DNA from: Aedes albopictus
Lineage: Eukaryota > Arthropoda > Insecta > Diptera > Culicidae
NCBI RefSeq assembly: GCF_035046485.1
Contig: NC_085138.1
Location: 330,814,421 to 330,878,420 of the forward strand
DNA length: 64,000 nt
Direction: 5' to 3'
The notes beneath the pieces are model-generated. The model was not told the origin of the DNA and ran no database searches. It was given only the letters and a program-made list of their open reading frames with translations. Positions 45,365 to 55,859 of this stretch are shown piece by piece (the stretch's first letter is position 1; each line of letters opens with the position of its first letter). Both the position numbers and the translations under genes were made by a program.

Positions 45365-46169
45365 TTAGTTAACAAATTGGGAACGATTGCTTCTCAAACG
45401 TTTGGACCATACCGATTGATGTTGTTCTTCGTCTTGCAGTCGCTTATCGCTTAGATTAGTGTTTGATGATGTTAAGTTAGTTAATAGTGGATTATTAATT
45501 ACAATTGGTTTTGTGTGATTTACGTGTCTTTCTGTTATTACACCAGAATCAAGATTTTTAAGTTTGAGTCTGGTCCCATTTCGTTGAAGCACAATATGTG
45601 GCTGAGACGCAAAATTTGTAGTTAACTTATTCTTTCTCAACATGTTTTTCACGAGAACATGATCGCCTACATCTATCTTAGAATACTTTGCATGTTTCTT
45701 CATGTTAGTGTATAACCTGCCCTTTTCTTTTGAGTTTTTATCATTCTCTTGTGCTTTTGTTACATCAACTTTCCTCCTGATAGGTGGTAGTCTATCTCTA
45801 ATATTCCACCCAAACAATAATTCTGAGGGACTAAAATTTGTAGATGAGTGTGCTGTAGCTCTATAAGAGTGTAGGAAATCTTGAAGATCGTTCTTCCAGT
45901 TTCTTCCAGTAGCGACGCTTATTCGAATAGATTTCAAGAGGTTTCGATTCTGCCTTTCTACCAGACCATTCTGGAAAGCAGCATACGGTACAGTATGTTG
46001 AATGGTGATGCCGTTGACTGAACAAAATCTTGCGAATTCTTCCGATGCGAAAGGCTGCCCATTATCGCATACAATCATTTCGGGATAACCAAAACGTGCA
46101 AAAACTTCTCGAAGTTTGGTTATTGTTAGATTTGCGGTCATTGTTGATTGATTTGCTACTTCAATGTAT
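45365..46169 (-). pseudogene. Ty3/Gypsy integrase, catalytic C-terminal part
   Basis: The frame carries the integrase core after its first catalytic residue: VCDNGQPF (second Asp), the NGLVERQNRNLL helix (catalytic Glu), HSSTNFSPSELLFG, and a C-terminal domain with VGDHVLVKN, ending near a purine tract and candidate LTR. The reading frame is uninterrupted for about 265 codons. It joins the upstream pol frame only if the 61-bp segment at 46170-46230 is removed. It is part of a 5'-truncated element, so the locus as a whole is not autonomous. Confidence 0.88.
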
Positions 46170-46230
46170 CTATGAAAATAAAATTAAATTTAAAATCGTC
46201 TTACATGTCTGATGTATGAAATACTGAAAC
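46170..46230 (-). other. candidate 61-bp spliceosomal mini-intron inside integrase
   Basis: On the minus strand the segment starts GTTTCAG after CGAG and ends TTTTATTTTCATAG before ATACATTG. It has GT-AG ends and a T-rich 3' tract, and 61 bp is a typical insect intron size. Its length is 1 mod 3. Read through, the pol frame stops soon after the ITDYFSR motif. Removal puts the downstream integrase frame in phase exactly at a conserved position. The donor is weak (GTTTCA), so an ordinary frameshifting insertion remains possible. Confidence 0.55.
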
Positions 46231-47513
46231 CTCGAAAAATAATCAGTAATCACAAGCAAGTGATTTCCCCCAGGTATTTCCATGAAATCTATAGCCAGCT
46301 TTTGCCATGGAAATGTTGGCATTTCGATCCTGGAAACAGGCTGATGTTTGGGTTCAGAAACCAGAAGGCATCCGGAACAGCTTTGCACAAATTGTTCCAC
46401 CATTTTGTCCATGTGAGGCCACCAAACCTTTGTGCGCAGACGTCGTTTCATCGACGATATACCCAGATGAGGATCGTGAGCTATCTGAAGGGTTCTTGTT
46501 TGTAAGCTTCTTGGTACAACAATTTTGTGATCCTTCATTATCAAGTTTCCATTATTCATCAAGGAGCTGGCAATTTTCTTGTATCTGGACAATGTTTTCG
46601 GCCAACGGTTTGCCGGATAAGGTATCCATTGGATAAGTTCTTGCAATTCAATATCATTGTTGGTAGCCGAATCAATTTCCTCAAAGGACACCGATCTTGG
46701 GCATGTGTCTACCGCTAAAATCTTCACGATCCTTTCTGATTCCTCATCAAATGTTGGATCTGAATCGGGAACACGTTGACAAAGCCTAGAGAGTACGTCT
46801 GCGATATTACTGTTTCCAGGACGATACATGACCTTGTAATCGTAGGACATCAACCTCAATTTCCATCTCTCGATCCGAGGCGAGGGCCTCAAGCGATCTC
46901 CAAATATCGATACCAGCGGCTTGTGATCCGTGATCAACCAAAAGGTTAAACCGTAGACATATTCATGAAATCTTTCGCAGGCCCAAACTAAGGCAAGAGC
47001 TTCACGTTCTGTTTGAGCATACTTCCTTTCAACAGGAGAAAGTGTTTTGGATGCGTAGCAAATGATACGTCCATGATCTCCTTTGTGCCTTTGTACAAGT
47101 ACAGCGCCTAATCCAACAGGGCTGGCATCGACAATTATGAATGTTTCATCACAAGGGTCATAAAATCCTAAAGTCTCGTGTTTCATTAATATGGATTTTA
47201 TTTTATCAAATGCTTCCTGATGCTCAGCTTCCCAAATAAATTTGGATTCTTTCCGAGTTAAACTGTTCAGCGGAAATGTGAGTGTGGCCATATCGGGAAC
47301 GTAACGGTGAACGAAATTTACAAGTCCGAGACAACTTCGAGTTTCGGCACACGAACGTGGTGGCTCCATTTTCTGTATTGCTTCCAATTTCTTTGGTGAA
47401 ACAGAAACACCGCTACCAGAGATCAAATAGTCAAGAAAATCTATTTCTTTCACATTTGAAACAACTTTCTCGTTATTTAACAAAACATTGTGTTGATGGA
47501 GACGTTCAAGCAC
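46231..47513 (-). pseudogene. Ty3/Gypsy pol: RT connection, RNase H and integrase N-terminal part
   Basis: About 430 codons are open. In order: the end of reverse transcriptase (LERLHQHNVLLNNEK, then FLDYLISGSGVSVSPKK), RNase H with VDASPVGLGAVL, SKTLSPVERKYAQTEREALALV and TDHKPLV, the tether, an H2C2-type zinc segment (HDPHLGISSMKRRL...CSGC), and the beginning of the integrase core with AIDFMEI and ITDYFSR. It is upstream of and collinear with 45365-46169. The 5' side is interrupted by a MITE (47521-47667). A TGA at the former junction with the RT palm also indicates decay. Confidence 0.9.
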
Positions 47514-47520
47514 AAGTATT

Positions 47521-47667
47521 CACCCTCATTCTTGTTTTCGATCGAATCCACTTTCGAACGAAAATCGTGCGCATTTCCGTTTACGCCAGCAAAATCAAAT
47601 GGCCTACTGATTCGATCGAACCAAAAACGTTCGAAAGTGGATACGTCCGTAAACAAGGATAAGGGTG
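47521..47667. mobile_element. 147-bp MITE inserted in Gypsy RT
   Basis: CACCCTCATTCTTGTTTTCG and TCCACTTTCGAACG on the left are mirrored by CGTTCGAAAGTGGA and AAACAAGGATAAGGGTG on the right, with ATT on both sides (47518-47520, 47668-47670). It splits the reverse transcriptase between DELHQ and the LERLHQHN segment. Confidence 0.82.
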
Positions 47668-47670
47668 ATT

Positions 47671-47884
47671 GTTCATTGATGAAGTTCATCTCTGTTTTTA
47701 GCTGGTATCAGTATGTCATCTATGAAAATGATTAGCCACGGCATATCGGCGAATAAAGTTTCCATCACCTTTTGGAAAATTTCAGGGGCGGCAGATAGGC
47801 CAAACATTAATCGTTTGTATCGCATCAAACCAAGAGGCGATATAAAAGTGGTTATATAACGGCAATCTTCATGTAGTAATACTT
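47671..47884 (-). pseudogene. Ty3/Gypsy reverse transcriptase palm fragment
   Basis: The frame encodes RYITTFISPLGLMRYKRLMF, then SAAPEIFQKVME and FIDDILI, the YxDD-type catalytic motif (as FIDD). It belongs to the element continuing at 46231-47513. Its upstream end is cut by the SINE-head fragment at 47885-47962, and no gag, protease or 5' LTR follows. Confidence 0.88.
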
Positions 47885-47962
47885 CCGACCGGGAATCGAA
47901 CTCGTCACCCTCAGCATGGTCATGCTGAATACCCGTGCGTTTACCGCCTCGGCTATATGGGC
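47885..47962 (-). mobile_element. SINE head only, at the broken end of Gypsy RT
   Basis: The 78 bp correspond to the tRNA-like head of the Feilai-like SINE (GGGCCCATATAGCCGAGGCG at 47962, B box GAGTTCGATTCCCGG near 47885-47900). The body and tail are absent, the reverse of the usual 5' truncation, so deletion or recombination removed them. Confidence 0.8.
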
Positions 47963-48059
47963 CCTGACGATTTTTTATGAACGTGTGTAAGTATTGATGA
48001 AGTAGACAAAGCAAGGATGTTAATATATTGTGTGAATCAATGCGAGTTCGAGTGGAATC

Positions 48060-48420
48060 TTATCCACGGTGCGGAGAATTCCATTAAAGAATCACTCCAA
48101 AGAATACTTTAAAGTAGTTTTGATAGAATCCCTGGAAAACATCTCGGTTAATCAAAAGAATCCTTGTTGAAATGCTCCATGGAAGCATTCACTCCTGAAT
48201 AGTGATTGTAACAAGCAATTTTTAGAGAAATCCCCTAAGAAATCTTTAAAAAAAATCAAAACCTGTCTCTAGAGCAATTTCCGAAGGAATACTGGGAGAA
48301 AATTCTGAGGGAACCATTGGAGAAATTCACGGATACATCCACCCCTGAAAATAATTTCCTTGAAATCTCTAGGATTCCCGAACTCCCGTTGTTATTTAAA
48401 ACTTTTAAATTAGAGTTTTC
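48060..48420. repeat. degenerate CTCCAGGAATTCCTT-like repeat
   Basis: Loose units such as GGAGAATTCC and GAAATCTCTAGGATTCCC in mixed purine-rich orientation. No gene. Confidence 0.5.
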
Positions 48421-49068
48421 AAGAAGTTTGAAATTAATAATGCTATCTGTTGCGGACACTGGCAGCACTGCCAGGAATACCCCCCGTTCATCTCAAACTG
48501 TTTCGGACTTCGGTAAGTTCACCGACGGTTGACAACCGCTGTCAGACTACGTCATGCGAGACAAGTGTCTGGGCTGTCATCAGGAGTACTCTATTCTAGT
48601 GCAAATTAAGCTAATCACACGTTTGTATCACGCTGCTCTGTTATTGTAAAATTAATAGTAAATTGTTGGAATCGAACTCTTAGTACATTATTTGGATACC
48701 TTAACGTAAGTAATTCACCTAATAAAAATGTAAAATGAATTTTCAAAATAAACATATGCTATTACAGCTTGAAAAGACCAAAAAACGGCTTTTACGAGGC
48801 GGATCCGAATCGTCTTTCTACGTTCCAACACTATCAATTAGTACACAAAAATGACCTCAAATTGATTATTACAATGGAAGTTATAAGGATATGTAAGGTA
48901 TCACATACCGCCTTCTTGACATGTTAATACTCGAACAGCTCAGCACCAGTAGCAACTACTCAAGCGTTAAATCAAAAGCATTCACTTTTGTGTCATTCGC
49001 TAACCCCCACAAAACAATCCAAAATTCGTATGGCTAACAATTTACATAAACAACCAATCTCCTCTTAC

Positions 49069-49263
49069 CTGCGTGATCGTCGCCAGCATCTGCATCCGGC
49101 CCAGCTTGATGTGCGGTTGGAACGGCTCCCGGCATGCTACCGAATCGCCTGCCCCGAGCCCGGCCACGTACGCACAGCCCACGATCAGATAACAGATCGC
49201 CAGGAACACGATCGGCCGCTCCGGATATCGAAAGCGCGAAGAATCGATCAGAAACGTGAGCAC
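49069..49263 (-). CDS. fz4: Frizzled-4-like Wnt receptor, exon for TM1 end to ECL1
   Basis: The exon is 195 bp, phase 0 at both ends, acceptor TCGTTTCAG ending at 49264, donor CAG|GTAAGAGG. It encodes VLTFLIDSSRFRYPERPI, the very conserved Frizzled TM1/ICL1 motif (the LIDSSRF form is the Frizzled-4 style), TM2 (VFLAICYLIVGCAYVAGL) and ECL1 with DSVACREPF, ending LATITQ. Spliced to 22274-22499 it reads into GHRQSTSCTVLF without a break. Everything N-terminal (signal peptide, cysteine-rich Wnt-binding domain, most of TM1) is missing from the window. No mutation seen. Confidence 0.95.
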
Positions 49264-51289
49264 CTGAAACGAGACAGAGAGATGGGGAAACATGAATAAC
49301 TCGTGTTTTTGTAGATATGCTGCTATGCATATGTGGGTTTATTTGTGCGGAGCGAACCGCAGGGAAAGGTAACAAACGAAGCAAATTTATAAAACTTTAT
49401 TACGGCTCGACGGGTATCCGAAATGGGGTTTGGACGGATTTAATTTCTACCCATCAATCAGGCTCATTTAAATGCCGGGGAACTTTTCCAGTGACGACTT
49501 CGTTTCGAGAATGGGGCAATACGCGAACGGCGAACGGAGATCGATCGTAAATTGAGCCGGAGCTAATGCTCACACAGCTTTCAATCGAATGAATAAAACG
49601 TTTCGAACGGGCATGAATCACATGGGGTTGAGTGATTCATATCGCGATTATTCGAGTGTCTTCCAATTTACCGCTGGATGCAAATTGGAACAAAATGTGC
49701 GCTGTGCAAGATTTGCTGATTTCCCGCTAGCCCGTTCGTATACAAATAAGGTCCACACGATCTCCGTCCGCGAGAGTTGGGGTTCACGAGTGGCTTGTGT
49801 CGTTCCGAGATCGTTGCAATAAATTCGCCACTCGACGTCATCGTCATCCAGTCGGCAGTTGAGGGTCTTAATGAACTTTTTGTTTCTATTACATATCGTT
49901 GAATGGAAAGGCTATAATTTCACTTTGAGACAAAAAATAAACTGAAACTGAATTAGTCTGGTCTAGTCTGGTCTACCTTCAGATTGGCAGCCCAACAAGC
50001 ATACAAACAGAGCTAATTCTACAGCTCCTGAAACTGAACTGAAACTGAACTGAAACTGAACTGAAACTGAACTGAAACTGAACTGAAACTGAACTGAAAC
50101 TGAACTGAAACTGAACTGAAACTGAACTGAAACTGAACTGAAACTGAACTGAAACTGAACTGAAACTGAACTGAAACTGAACTGAAACTGAACTGAACTG
50201 AAACTGAACTGAAACTGAACTGAAACTGCACTGAAAGATTTTAAGGTGGATTGATCTGAAGCGTCCAGAACAAGAAACAAATAAGAACAATAATAACAAC
50301 AAAGCAGATCGTTCAAACAAACGCCGTGCCAAAGAACCTGAACTCAACATGTGCTCCGGTTTTGCCATCAACATGGTCCTCCTTCACGACACGGGTGTTT
50401 TGCTTTCTTTGGCTGCTTCTTCCTTGCCTCGCTTGGCTGACAACACAGCGGATTCACGGTCATTCATCAGCAACATAGGTTTACTGATGACCAAGACGAA
50501 GACGTCTACAAAGACAACCGGCGCAACTGGTCATGTTTATCGAGTTCTAGCAAACATCCACCCCGTTGTGGACACTGTCTGCTTGCCCGGTCCAGTTTAG
50601 CTTGCCGGCAGCCCAGTCGGTCTGCCGGCCGGACCATTTCGCCTAGCTGGAAGCATATAAGCAAAATCGCGACTCTCAATCATCTACCCGAGGGGTGCCA
50701 CTGCTGCCACAGTTAGCAGCTGACTACAAGACCCCTGCCAGCCTAGTGGGGGAAATGTGCGGCACGAAGACGAGCAGCAGCAGCAGTCATCAGGTGAAGG
50801 CAATTTCAACTTCCTTTGGCGAATCATCAACACCACAGTTGGCGCAGTGCAGCGTTGCGTTGTTGCTGCCCGTGGAATAATGCCTACGCTTGTGCCTGGA
50901 TTTGGATTGAGGAGCCAATACGCGATTTAGCAGGCGATCATCATTGATCACGCGCGCGATGCTGATTCAACAGGAAACGCTATCCGGTTTTGGGGTGAAA
51001 TTGATCGCTGCGCGGTCATTAGCGGGAGTAGAATAAATTGGTTGTTTCTCTTTTTTCGGGGAGCTTCGGCGTATAAGAATAACGATAAGTAAATGATCGC
51101 GGGTAATGAAATAAAACCTTGAAATTGAAATATATTAATGTGTGGGCAAAAACCGCTGACGCAGCAACAGATCTTCGTATCCGCAGTACCATGATGAGAT
51201 TTGGAACACAACATTCAGCGTAGTTTCCAAGGTACAAGCCCAAAATATGGCCCAGCTGTGGCAGTATAATGGTTTTAAAGTTGCCTTCC
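49264..51289 (-). other. upstream intron or flank of the Frizzled gene
   Basis: The acceptor at 49264 shows that another exon lies further upstream on the minus strand. I searched 49264-64000 for a cysteine-rich domain exon and recognised none. Apart from the 11-bp minisatellite, this stretch shows no named element. 50350-50900 is less AT-rich and could be unique host sequence. Confidence 0.45.
50028..50235. repeat. 11-bp minisatellite (TGAAACTGAAC)n
   Basis: About 18-19 nearly perfect copies of TGAAACTGAAC run head to tail. One unit near 50190 is shortened to a 5-6 bp CTGAA duplication. Because 11 is not a multiple of 3, it produces repetitive open frames in several phases that are not genes. 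Confidence 0.95.
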
Positions 51290-51294
51290 TGGTA

Positions 51295-51410
51295 TGGGGC
51301 TGTTCATAAACCACGTAGACCAAATTTTGACCATCTCAGACCTCCTCCCCCCTCGTAGACTTTCGTGCATACAAAATTTTTGAAATTTGTATAGAGCGTA
51401 GACTTTGGCC
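51295..51410. mobile_element. truncated MITE, relative of 28987-29146
   Basis: GGGGCTGTTCATAAACCACG and the next 100 bases match the MITE at 28987. The right terminus is missing. Confidence 0.75.
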
Positions 51411-51775
51411 AGACAACGCCTTTTTCTACTTTTTTGATAAGCCTTAGATGTATCTAATATTTGATAGCTCCGGCACGCTAGAATTATTTTCAAAAAGTTG
51501 CTCTTTCTACAGAAGTCCAAAACGTTGACTTTTGAGTTTACATCTCGCTATACTAAATTAAAATACCTAAATTAATAGACATAAATTTTACACTGGGCTG
51601 CAAAACGGTGAGTCGATAAGGAGAGCGTCTAACATAGCTCTGATCCTCACAAGTTCCTACCTCATGCTTCCACGGGTCAAACGATGACAAAGACCGCCAG
51701 CTAAGAGTTGTGTGCTTAGCTGGTAGTGCAGCTAGGGCACTGTTGTCCTTCTGACTTCAGCTAGATTGAGGAGGT

Positions 51776-53254
51776 ATGACCCGAGCGTCTGTTCACCAAG
51801 GAGGTGCGGCTCAAACAGCGTCTGGTCTGACATTCAGCGGCTGGGACGTTAAACAGAACTGGTACGATGGCCCTCCGGCGAGACAGGAGTGTTGGCGTAG
51901 GCCTAATACGCCACCCGTAAAAATCCCCATTGCGAATAACATAGGAGAAAATACGACTCGATACAATCGGCAAAGACCCACGCGACGAAATAAAGACTAC
52001 GATTGGAAACTTGGAACATGGAATTGCAAGTCACTAGCTTTCGCAGGATGTGACAGGATAATCTACGACGAACTACATCCCCGCAACTTCGACATCGTGG
52101 CGTTGCAAGAACTTTGCTGGACTGGACAGAAAGTATGGAAAAGCGGGCATCGAGCGGCTACCTTCTACCAAAGCTGTGGCACCACCAATGAACTGGAAAC
52201 AGGATTTATAGTGTTGGGCAAGATGCGACAACGTGTGATCGGGTGGCAGCCGATCAACGCAAGGATGTGCATGTTAATAGTTAAGGGCCGTTTCTTCAAC
52301 TACAGCATCATCAACGTCCACTGCCCACACGAAGGGAGACCCGATGACGAGAAAGAAGCGTTCTACGCGCAGTTAGAGCAAACATACGATGGTTTCTCGC
52401 CGCGTGACGTGAAAATCGTTGCCGGCGACATGAACGCGCAGGTAGGAAGGGAGGAAATGTACAGACCGGTAATCGGGCGAAACAGCCTGCACGCCGTATC
52501 AAATGATAACGGCCAGCGATGCGTAAACTTTGCAGCCTCCCGTGGTATGGTAGTCCGAAGCACCTTCTTCCCCCGCAAAGATATCCACACAGCCACCTGG
52601 AGATCACCCGATCATCAAACAGAAAACCAAATCGACCACGTTCTAATCGATGGTAAATTCTTCTCGGATATAACCAATGTCCGCACATACCGCAGTGCGA
52701 ATATAGATTCGGATCACTACTTAGTAGCTGTATGCATGCGCGCAAAACTTTCGACAGTTATCATCACGCGTCGAAGTCGAACGCCGCGACTCAACATCGA
52801 GCAGCTGCGTAACGTAGAAGTGGCTCAAGACTACGCGCAGCAGTTAGCAGTGGCCCTACCAACGGAAGAGCAGCTTGGCGCAGCTACACTTGAAGATGGC
52901 TGGAGGGACATCCGATCCGCCATAGGTAGTACCTCGGCTACAGCACTAGGTTTCGCAGCTCCGAATCACAGAAACGACTGGTACGACGGCGAATGTGAAC
53001 AGTTGAAAATCGAGAAGAATTCAGCATGGGCGAGAATGCTGCAACACCGTACGAGAGCGAATGAGGCACGTTACAGACAGGCGCGGAATAGACAGAACTC
53101 AGTCTTCCGGATGAAGAAGCGCCAGCAGGAAGAACGAGATCGCGAAGCGATGGAAGAGCTGTACCGCGCTAAGGACACACGAAAGTTCTACGAGAAGCTG
53201 AACTGCTCGCGCAGAGCCTTCGTGCCACAAGCTGACATGTGCCGAGATAATTAA
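51776..53254 (+). pseudogene. LINE endonuclease and linker, 492-codon frame
   Basis: The frame encodes an apurinic-type endonuclease that nicks target DNA for reverse transcription. Catalytic blocks in order are GTWNCKSL (Asn), VALQELCW (Glu), NYSIINVHCPH, VAGDMNAQVG (Asp/Asn), NQIDHVLID and [10 protein letters not shown] (Asp-His). All key residues appear present. The linker AMEELYRAKDTRKFYEKLN follows and the frame ends at a TAA where the relative at 19245 continues. The start is uncertain. The first ATG at 51776 gives an N-terminal tail before the domain. Confidence 0.85.
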
Positions 53255-53282
53255 GGGGAATATTCTCACGAGCGAGCGTGAG

Positions 53283-53576
53283 GTGATCGACAGGTGGCGG
53301 CAGCATTACGATGAGCACCTCAATGGCGACGTTTCAAGTACTGTAGGTGGCGTGGTAACAGATCTTGGAGTATGTGCACAGGATGAAAGACTTCCGGCCC
53401 CTGACCTCCAAGAGATTGAGGAGGAGGTTGACCGGTTGAAAAACAACAAAGCCGCTGGAGCAGATCAACTACCAAGCGAGCTTCTAAAATACGGTAGAGA
53501 AGCACTGGTGAGAGCACTACACTGGGTCATTAAGATTTGGGAGGAGGAAGTATTACCGGAGGAATGGATGAAAGCA
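53283..53576 (+). pseudogene. LINE reverse transcriptase, fingers (5' part)
   Basis: After the stop, the RT resumes with IDRWRQHYDEHLNGD and the entry motif [18 protein letters not shown], then IKIWEEEVLPEEWM, where the MITE begins. The RT continues at 54257. Confidence 0.85.
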
Positions 53577-54256
53577 CATAACATAAGTGGAACTCCACAC
53601 ACCAAACGCTTTCAGCAATATTTTGCTGAATTTTGCCGAGCTGAAGGATTCAGCAAAATTTTTTGCTAAACTTTCGGCAAAATTCAGTAAAATTTTGCTG
53701 AAACCCTCAATCGAGTTTTGGTGTGCATGGTCAGAGCTAAGGAAAAATTTGTATCCTTTTCCAGCACGCGAAACTGTTATATCTTCCATTAAAGGCGTCG
53801 AACTATCACTTATTTTGGTAAACAAAAAACATCTGATCGAACCAGTATTCCAGTTTTGGCAAAGAATACAGGTACGAAGATTGGCATCTGAGATACGCGC
53901 AAAACTAGCTGCTGGAAATCCACTTATTCATGTTGTCATAAATTCATTGACATCTTCAAAATAACACATCCGCGTTCCACATATCGATCTCCCTTTATAT
54001 TTAAAGCCATAAAACGTACTTTCGACTTGAGTTTACAAAGTTTTATTACAATTTATGTTCTATGTAGATCTCCACGTGCTGCCAGTCTAGATCTATGAAG
54101 TCTTCGTTTTACTTCACAGCAATGAAAAATGGTATACATGCTGAAAATAGTATGGCAATAATGTTATAATGCATTTGACATTTCGAGGCCCTGTATACCA
54201 GCGTACGAACTCGGAAAGGCATAAACTTTTTGAGCCAGAGTTCCACTTATGTTATG
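53577..54256. mobile_element. 680-bp MITE inserted in LINE RT
   Basis: The terminal inverted repeat CATAACATAAGTGGAACTC (53577-53595) matches GAGTTCCACTTATGTTATG (54238-54256) perfectly. Flanking GGATG / GATGG suggests a 4-bp GATG duplication, and LINE sequence resumes with GAAGGTATCGTGTGTCCC. It splits the RT between EEW and [11 protein letters not shown]. No transposase. Confidence 0.88.
53597..53731. mobile_element. hairpin element nested in the MITE
   Basis: CACACCAAACGCTTTCAGCA is mirrored by GCTGAAACCCTC..GTTTTGGTGTG, and the centre repeats GCAAAATTTTGCTGAA in both orientations. It is a palindromic MITE of about 135 bp inside a MITE inside a LINE. Confidence 0.7.
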
Positions 54257-55563
54257 TGATGGAAGGTATCGTGTGTCCCATCTACAAAAAGGGCGATAAG
54301 TTGGATTGCGGGAACTACTGCGCAATCACACTACTGAGCGCTGCCTACAAGGTACTCTCCCAAATTTTATGCCGCCGTCTATCACCGATTGCAAGAGAGT
54401 TCGTAGGGCAATATCAGGCTGGATTTATGGGTGAACGCGCTACAACGGACCCACACATCACTTGTTCATCGATTTCAAAGCGGCGTATGATACAATCGAT
54501 CGAGAACAGCTATGGCAGATTATGCACGAATACGGATTCCCGGATAAACTGACACGGTTGATCAAGGCGACGATGGATCGAGTGATGTGCGTAGTTCGAG
54601 TATCAGGGACACTCTCGAGTCCCTTCGAATCTCGCAGAGGGTTACGGCAAGGTGATGGTCTTTCGTGCTTGCTGTTCAACATTGCGTTAGAGGGTGTAAT
54701 AAGGAGAGCGGGGATTAACACGAGTGGTACGATTTTCACGAAGTCCGTTCAGCTGCTTGGTTTCGCTGATGATATTGATATTATTGCTCGTAAATTTGAG
54801 ATGATGGCGGAAACGTACATCCGACTAAAGAGTGAAGCCAGGCGAATCGGATTAGTCATTAATGTGTCGAAGACAAAGTACATGATAGCAAAGGGCTCCA
54901 GGGAGGAATCACCGCGCCCGCCACCCCAAATTAATATCGACGGTGATGAAATCGAGGCGGTTGAAGAATTCGTGTACTTGGGCTCACTGGTGACCGCCGA
55001 CAACGACACCAGTAGAGAAATTCAGAGGCGCATTGTGGCAGGAAATCGTGCTTACTTTGGACTCCGCAAAACTCTACGATCGAATAAAGTTCGCCGTAAC
55101 ACGAAGTTAACTATCTACAAAACGGTCTACGGTCGTCCTCTATGGGCACGAAACATGGACCCTACGTGCAGAGGACCAACGCGCCCTTGAAGTTTTCGAA
55201 CGGAAGGTGTTGCGTACCATCTACGGCGGAGTGCAGATGGAAGACGGGACTTGGAGAAGGCGAATGAACCACGAGCTGCATCAGCTGGTGAGAGAACCAA
55301 CCATCGTCCATACCGCGAAAATCGGGAGGCTACGGTGGGCGGGTCACGTCATCAGGATGTCGGATAGCAACCCGACTAAAATGGTTCTCGAGAGTCTTCC
55401 GACCGGTACAAGAAGACGTGGAGCGCAGCGAGCTAGGAGGGTCGACCAAGTAGAGGACGATCTGCTCACCCTACGCAGAGTGCGGAACTGGAGACAAACT
55501 GCCATGGACCGAGTGGAATGGAGACGGCTACTATGTACAGCAGAGGCCACCCCGGCCTTAGCC
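54257..55563 (+). pseudogene. LINE reverse transcriptase palm, thumb and C-terminal block
   Basis: In order: [18 protein letters not shown], a short deletion, FIDFKAAYDTIDR (motif A Asp), RRGLRQGDGLS, FADDIDIIAR (intact catalytic motif C), VVEEFVYLGSLVTADND-like EAVEEFVYLGS, then after a frameshift GGVQMEDGTWRRRMNHEL, GRLRWAGHVIRMSDSNP and RRRGAQRARRVDQVE. At least two frameshifts prevent translation as one protein. Confidence 0.88.
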
Positions 55564-55859
55564 TGATTGGTAAGGTAAGGTCAGTACTTGTAGACCAACT
55601 TGCACCCTTATGCCTGACGATCTAGAGGTAATCTATGATCTTCCAGGTTTCGCTCTCACGATGAGACGCCATCTCCACATTCATTGTCATCTGTACCGGG
55701 TACAGTTTTTTCGAAGACTCGGTTCTGCTTGAAAAGGGGCAGTCTTATGATTTCGTTGTGCTTCTCCGGACGCTCTACAACGTTGGACCGAGGTGGCTAT
55801 CCGTATACTTTGGTTTCCATCGCATTCTTTACAAATGGCTTTGATTTGGCTTCAAATTT

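Larger units (their letters stand above)
22500..49068 (-). other. intron of the Frizzled gene (26.6 kb)
   Basis: The donor is CAG|GTAAGAGG (49069/49068) and the acceptor CAG ends at 22500, phase 0. It holds most of the mobile DNA in the window, each listed separately. 22510-22950, 26640-27110, 29676-31540, 31890-32630, 32760-34160, 43650-44000 and 48420-49060 show nothing I can name. Confidence 0.85.
51590..55585 (+). mobile_element. nearly full-length APE-type LINE interrupted by a MITE
   Basis: This is the longest element of its clade here: a 5' leader from about 51590, one endonuclease-RT frame, and an end near GATTGGTAAGGTAAGG at about 55585. The single-ORF layout with GTWNCKSL and the RRRGAQRAR...RRVRNWR C-terminus suggests an RTE-like or related mosquito clade, not verified. 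It is defective: a stop at about 53252, the insertion at 53577-54256, a deletion of about 60 bp near 54447 relative to the 19.7-kb copy, and a frameshift near 55130. Protein parts are listed separately. Confidence 0.88.

Noticed and set aside
49963..50374. long SVQFQFS-type repetitive frames
   Set aside because: They are by-products of an 11-bp tandem repeat read in all phases.
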